Shown: positions 60,331 through 64,000 of the stretch, in pieces
How positions within the stretch are numbered: the first letter of the stretch is position 1
Layout of the letters: the number at the start of each line of letters is the position of its first letter
DNA from: Cryptomeria japonica
Lineage: Eukaryota; Streptophyta; Pinopsida; Cupressales; Cupressaceae
Direction: 5' to 3'
Length of the DNA: 64,000 nt
Assembly (NCBI RefSeq): GCF_030272615.1
Contig: NW_026728904.1
Location: forward strand, 124,001-188,000
Notes under the pieces: generated by a model
Told to the model about the DNA's origin: nothing
What the model saw: the letters and a program-made list of their open reading frames with translations, nothing else
Database searches by the model: none
Made by a program: the position numbers and the translations under genes

Positions 60331-61869
60331 CTTATTTCTGTACATAAACCCATCAGGAAGCATGATTTTTTGCATATAAGCTCGCCCAAATATTTTACAG
60401 TTATTTTTCATCAAGATTCCCTCAGGAGTTGGCAGATCCTGCTTCCATACTATAATTCTATTTTCTCAAAGGACAATCCTAAAAATCCATGCATTGCAAA
60501 CAAATTTTTACACCTTTTTTGGTTGTGGTGGCATCATAGAGAGTTTACATCAATAAATGAAGAACATGCCAATGCTTTTAATGCTTTAGTAGAAGTCTAT
60601 CTCTTATTCAATATCTCTAGTGAAACCCCCATGATCTTTTGTTGGAGTAGAATTTGTTATATTCTAGAAAGGATCTTGTCCTTTGTTGATGGGATATTCA
60701 TCTACCTCAAGAAATAACTGTTCTTTTCTCCAACAAGAAGTGGAATTGAATGAAGATCTAGCACCATGAAATGAATCCTCAAAAGGATTACTATAGTTAG
60801 TTTTGGTAGATAATGATTTGGGTAAAATACTAATGTGGCTTTAGGAAACATTATGTACTATCTTAGCATTCTCTAACAACTTTGGTGCGACATGCTACAT
60901 CCAATTAAGTCTCCATTGGTATCTCTATTGTGTTTATGGATTGGGATTCAATGTACTCTTTTTATACATAGATTTTACTTTCAACTGAGGAGGTTTGTAT
61001 GTACTTACTTGTCTTTCGATTGTATCCTTATTTCAAGAATTTCTTCTATCAACAAATCATTTTTTGTAAGTTGTACAAGTGGAAGCTTGAACATGCCTTA
61101 CATGCTAGCCGTGTTGATATGTTCAACACCATCTTGTGCAATAAATATTCAGAACTCCACTATTTCATTAAAGAGTGAGTAGTAGGGACAATCTAGAACA
61201 CTTACAGAGGTTTTGCAAGAGAGATAAATAGACCTAAATATTATGGCTTAATAATGATCAATAGGTAAGCAGATAGTTAGCTCTCAATATCAAAATGACT
61301 TTCTCAATTGTCTTTACTAGAAATGGATAGATCTGCTAATAATGGTTTTATGACCCTATGTCAACTTTAGACTCAATCCAAGAAGAGCTGGAACTAATAT
61401 GAGATATCTAGATTTATGATCTCTATAATATAACAATCCCATAATTATGTTTCCACGCATCTATACCACAATACAAACATCATGATAGTGTTCAGCCATA
61501 GCAATTGATATCCTAATTATAGATGTGAAATATGCACATAACTAGGAATAAAGATTAAGAAAAACTAAGAAAGATGCTTATTGCAAACATAAATGACTAA
61601 TGGACAAGAATTGAATTCATTGTAAATAGTTTTGAATATCAAATTCACTTATTTGTGTGCATTTAGTAACTCATGTACTTGTGGCCAACCATTTATCTCT
61701 TTCATAAATTAAACACTTATTAATAACATTAAATGGCTGAGTAATTATGTTTTAGTTGAAATTGAAAATAAAATATTTTATTTCAGGACAGCTCACACTA
61801 TTCCCTATCATATTTTAGACTCTCAGTTTTGTTAGTAGTGGTTTGATGTCTTTGGAGCAGATCATTGCA
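60331..61869. other. Intergenic stretch
   Basis: No supported gene. Frames at 60,328-60,717 and 60,892-61,182 have no recognisable domain. Confidence 0.35.
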
Positions 61870-62692
61870 TTTCTTTAGTTACATTTGCCAACATACTCCC
61901 AGCCTGTGCCAAAATGGGAGCTTTGGAATAGGGTATGGACATCCATCAAAGCATAAAAGATAGAGGAATTTTGTCAGATGTACTTGCAACTGCTCTGTTA
62001 GCATGTATGCAAAATGTGGAAGCATAGACAAGGCATGGGAGCTGTTTAACAGATTGCCTCAAAGAAATGTGGTTTCCTGGACTGCAATGATTGTCGGATA
62101 TGCACAAAATGGATGTGTTGAGAAGGCTTTAGAAACTTTCAAGCAAATGCAATCGGCAGGTGTAAAGCCAAATTCCACAACCATTGCTACTATCCTCCCT
62201 GTCTGTACCAAAATGGGAGATTTGGAACAAGGTATGGACATTCATCGAAGCATAAAGGATAGAGGAATTTTGTCAGATGTTGTAGTTGCAACTGCCCTGG
62301 TAGACATGTATGCAAAATGTGGAAGCATAGACAAGGCACGTGAACTATTTGATAGAATGCCTGAAAGAAATGTTGTCTCGTGGACTGCAACGATTGTTGG
62401 ATATGCACAAAATGAATTTGTCGAAAAGGCTTTAGACACTTTCAAGCAAATGAAATTAGAAGGCATAAAGCCAAATTCCACAACCTTTGCCAGCATCCTC
62501 ACTACCTGTGCAAAAATGGGAGCTTTGGAACAGGGTATGGACATCCATCAAAGCATAACGGATAGAGGAATTTTTTTAGGTGTTGTACTTGCAAATGCCC
62601 TACTTGACATGAATACAAAATGTGAAAACATGGACAAGGCTCATGAATTGTTTGATACGATGCCGCAAAGAGATGTGATCTCATGTGAATAA
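61870..62692 (+). pseudogene. PPR (PLS-class) pseudogene fragment
   Basis: Similarity starts near 61,880 with FANILPACAKMGALE, then a TAG, GMDIHQSIKDRGILSDV and a one-base loss near 62,000. It is followed by a clean 229-codon frame from 62,003. That frame holds about six repeats in the P, L, S order: MYAKCGSIDKAWELFNRLPQ, RNVVSWTAMIVGYAQNGCVE, KALETFKQMQSAGVKPNS, TTIATILPVCTKMGDLEQGM, and so on. It ends at RDVISCE, where the expected Trp codon is changed and a stop follows. No E, E+ or DYW domain and no transit peptide are present. PLS proteins bind and often edit organelle RNA. This fragment lies 0.3 kb inside the right CACTA end. Confidence 0.88.
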
Positions 62693-62970
62693 TCAACACG
62701 CACGTATATGGGAGGAAGGGATTGCTGCTACAAAATTGAATGCTCACTCCTCAATCACAGTTCTATGCTTTTACGAGATTAAACTAGGGCAATTAACCAC
62801 CACATGTATATTTTTTGCAACATGAAATTAAAAACTAGGGCAATTTGAATCTACCTCCTGTGCGGGATTGCAAGCAATGCCACAAATGCCTTCGACAAGG
62901 GTTTGATGTTCTTGGGGGTTGAAGTCGCCATAGATGCCTACGCAGGATTGCAATGCAAAATGAATTCCCC
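62693..62970. other. Spacer between PPR fragment and right CACTA end
   Basis: No gene seen. Near 62,850-62,960 a short stretch is slightly GC-richer, with the repeated word gcgggattgcaa or gcaggattgcaa. Confidence 0.4.
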
Positions 62971-63202
62971 TCTTTTTTTTTTCAAGTAATGGCTGTTATC
63001 GTCGGAATTACGATGAACTCGAGCACTTTTTTGAAAAAAAGAAAATTCTCATTGCTAATGCCTTCTTCGTGTAAACCAAATGGGAAATTTTCATCGGAAT
63101 TACGACGAATGCAGTCATTTTTTCAAAAAAAGTCAAATTTGACCACAATATACCTTCTCCATCGGAAACCTCAGCCGAAAATCTAGTCCAAATGTATTAG
63201 TG
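62971..63202 (-). repeat. CACTA right terminal inverted repeat with subterminal repeats
   Basis: It ends AAATGTATTAGTG and is the reverse complement of the left end at roughly 80% identity, including the A/T runs and the GGAGAAGGTATATTGTG word. Its two palindromes (62,999-63,016 and 63,091-63,108) lie at almost the same distances from the terminus as those at the left end. Confidence 0.85.
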
Positions 63203-63544
63203 AACATACCAGAACACCATGTCTCGAGCTTCTTTCAAAGCATGCTGATCATTTCAACATCTATACTTTATAGGGGGTTGGAAAATTTGCAGCTAAAACT
63301 CCCACTTAGTTAATACTATCTTATGTAATTTTCATAAGAGGAACCTACAGCATCCTGGGGTAGAAACCCATCACATACATTGCTTTCCTCACTCTCGCCA
63401 TCACTTCCATTAGATCTCTTTACCCAGTGTTCCTTCATCTTCCTTTTTCTTGTTCAATATCAATCTTCTTCTATGGGACATAAGATCTTACATTATTCCC
63501 TCTAGCCTTTATTGCAATTGTAACATGTAGAACCATATTGTGAA
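63203..63544. other. Flank right of the CACTA end
   Basis: No gene recognised. The first bases (aacataccagaac) do not continue the BAHD reading frame in a way I can match to the family. Confidence 0.4.
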
Positions 63545-64000
63545 TCATTTAACCTTAGATATGCACTCAATAGCCTTGTGACCAAATTCATTATAGGTAT
63601 AACAATTACCATTGAACAATTGAGCGCTTTTAGTATTGTTTATACTCATGAAGTTATTCCTTTTCATTCTACTTCTACACTTATTAGCTTTATGACCATA
63701 TTTATTGCAAATAAAACACCAACAGTTAAACGGTTGAGATTTTGAAGTCATATATGAATTCCAATTCATCATGTGTATACATTCAACAACTCTATGTCTA
63801 AATTTATTGCAAGCAAAACAAATTTCATTTAAGGATTGAGGATACTTGGATTGAGTCACTTGGTTAGGTACTGAATTTCTAACATTCCCATTTTTACTTT
63901 GGACTTCAATGAAATTATTCATCTCAATTTCTATCTTCTTGGATTCATCTTGTACTTTCCCATTTCCTTTGTGGACTTTATAGCATTCTCCTCAATCAAA
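63545..64000 (-). pseudogene. Retrotransposon gag fragment with three zinc knuckles, continues off the window
   Basis: The minus-strand frame 63,922-63,545 has three evenly spaced knuckles: CFACNKFRHRVVEC, CFICNKYGHKANKC and CYTYNEFGHKAIEC. The middle one is a full CCHC. The first has Arg for the usual Gly before His, and the third has Tyr for the second Cys. Such repeated knuckles occur at the end of gag in some Ty1/copia elements. Upstream gag would lie beyond 64,000. A stop near 63,980 in the same frame suggests decay. Confidence 0.65.

Larger units (their letters stand above)
24324..63202 (-). mobile_element. Candidate 38.9 kb CACTA (En/Spm) transposon with nested insertions
   Basis: The interval starts CACTAATACATTT and ends in its exact complement AAATGTATTAGTG, the terminal signature of CACTA elements. 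Similarity continues for about 230 bp at each end. Inside, on the minus strand, are a TNP2-type transposase, a SET-like ORF and a Ptta/En/Spm gene. I found no other CACTA-like ends near those genes (41.0-41.4 kb or 58.0-58.4 kb), so these ends are the best candidates. Against one element: CACTA insertion makes a 3-bp target duplication, but the flanks are GGT on the left and AAC on the right, and the ends are only about 80% similar. Two related elements, or rearrangement after insertion, remain possible. Confidence 0.5.

Overview
The window is nuclear DNA of a seed plant, most likely a conifer. The evidence is AT-rich non-coding DNA packed with decayed, nested retroelements, a DYW/PLS-type PPR fragment style typical of gymnosperms, an HCT-like BAHD acyltransferase with a plant-type single intron, a plant CWC22 pseudogene and plant TNP2/Ptta transposon genes. 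The species call is inference. I see no gene that is clearly intact: every host-type coding stretch carries a stop, frameshift or truncation.

Layout. 1-9.25 kb: AT-rich flank DNA present in duplicated blocks (about 1-2.86 kb, repeated at about 5.78-9.25 kb, with internal tandem copies). The second block runs into a 5' fragment of a BAHD acyltransferase pseudogene (9.73-9.99 kb). 10-13.5 kb: a Ty1/copia body on the minus strand without LTRs. 14.3-18.56 kb: a chromodomain Ty3/gypsy (chromovirus) body on the minus strand, truncated in gag. 18.6-22.9 kb: AT-rich DNA with degenerate tandem units, a 0.66 kb fold-back and a purine-rich stretch. 23.2-24.32 kb: a second, longer BAHD pseudogene with its promoter, cut at its Tyr-Phe-Gly codons by a CACTA-type transposon end.

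24,324-63,202 is bounded by matching terminal inverted repeats that begin CACTA and end TAGTG. Each is about 230 bp and has two 18-bp palindromes at mirror-image distances from the end. Between them lie the remains of an En/Spm (CACTA) transposon transcribed right to left: a TNP2 transposase gene (58.03-53.95 kb), an ORF with a SET-domain-like C-terminus (52.94-52.09 kb) and a Ptta/En/Spm second gene (51.98-41.36 kb). The second gene is split by a 7.76 kb LTR retrotransposon (41,875-49,635; exact ATTAA target duplication) that has gag and a protease-like region but no reverse transcriptase or integrase. The same interval holds two PPR pseudogenes, a CWC22 pseudogene, a LINE ORF1-like piece, a 5S rRNA-like (possibly Cassandra) sequence, a 0.2 kb hairpin and a TCGA-rich tandem repeat. 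If the two ends belong to one element it is an unusually large (38.9 kb) CACTA with host-derived cargo. The flanking triplets (GGT, AAC) do not form a target duplication, so this stays a hypothesis.

Beyond 63.2 kb there is a short unassigned stretch and a retroelement gag fragment with three zinc knuckles that continues past the window edge.
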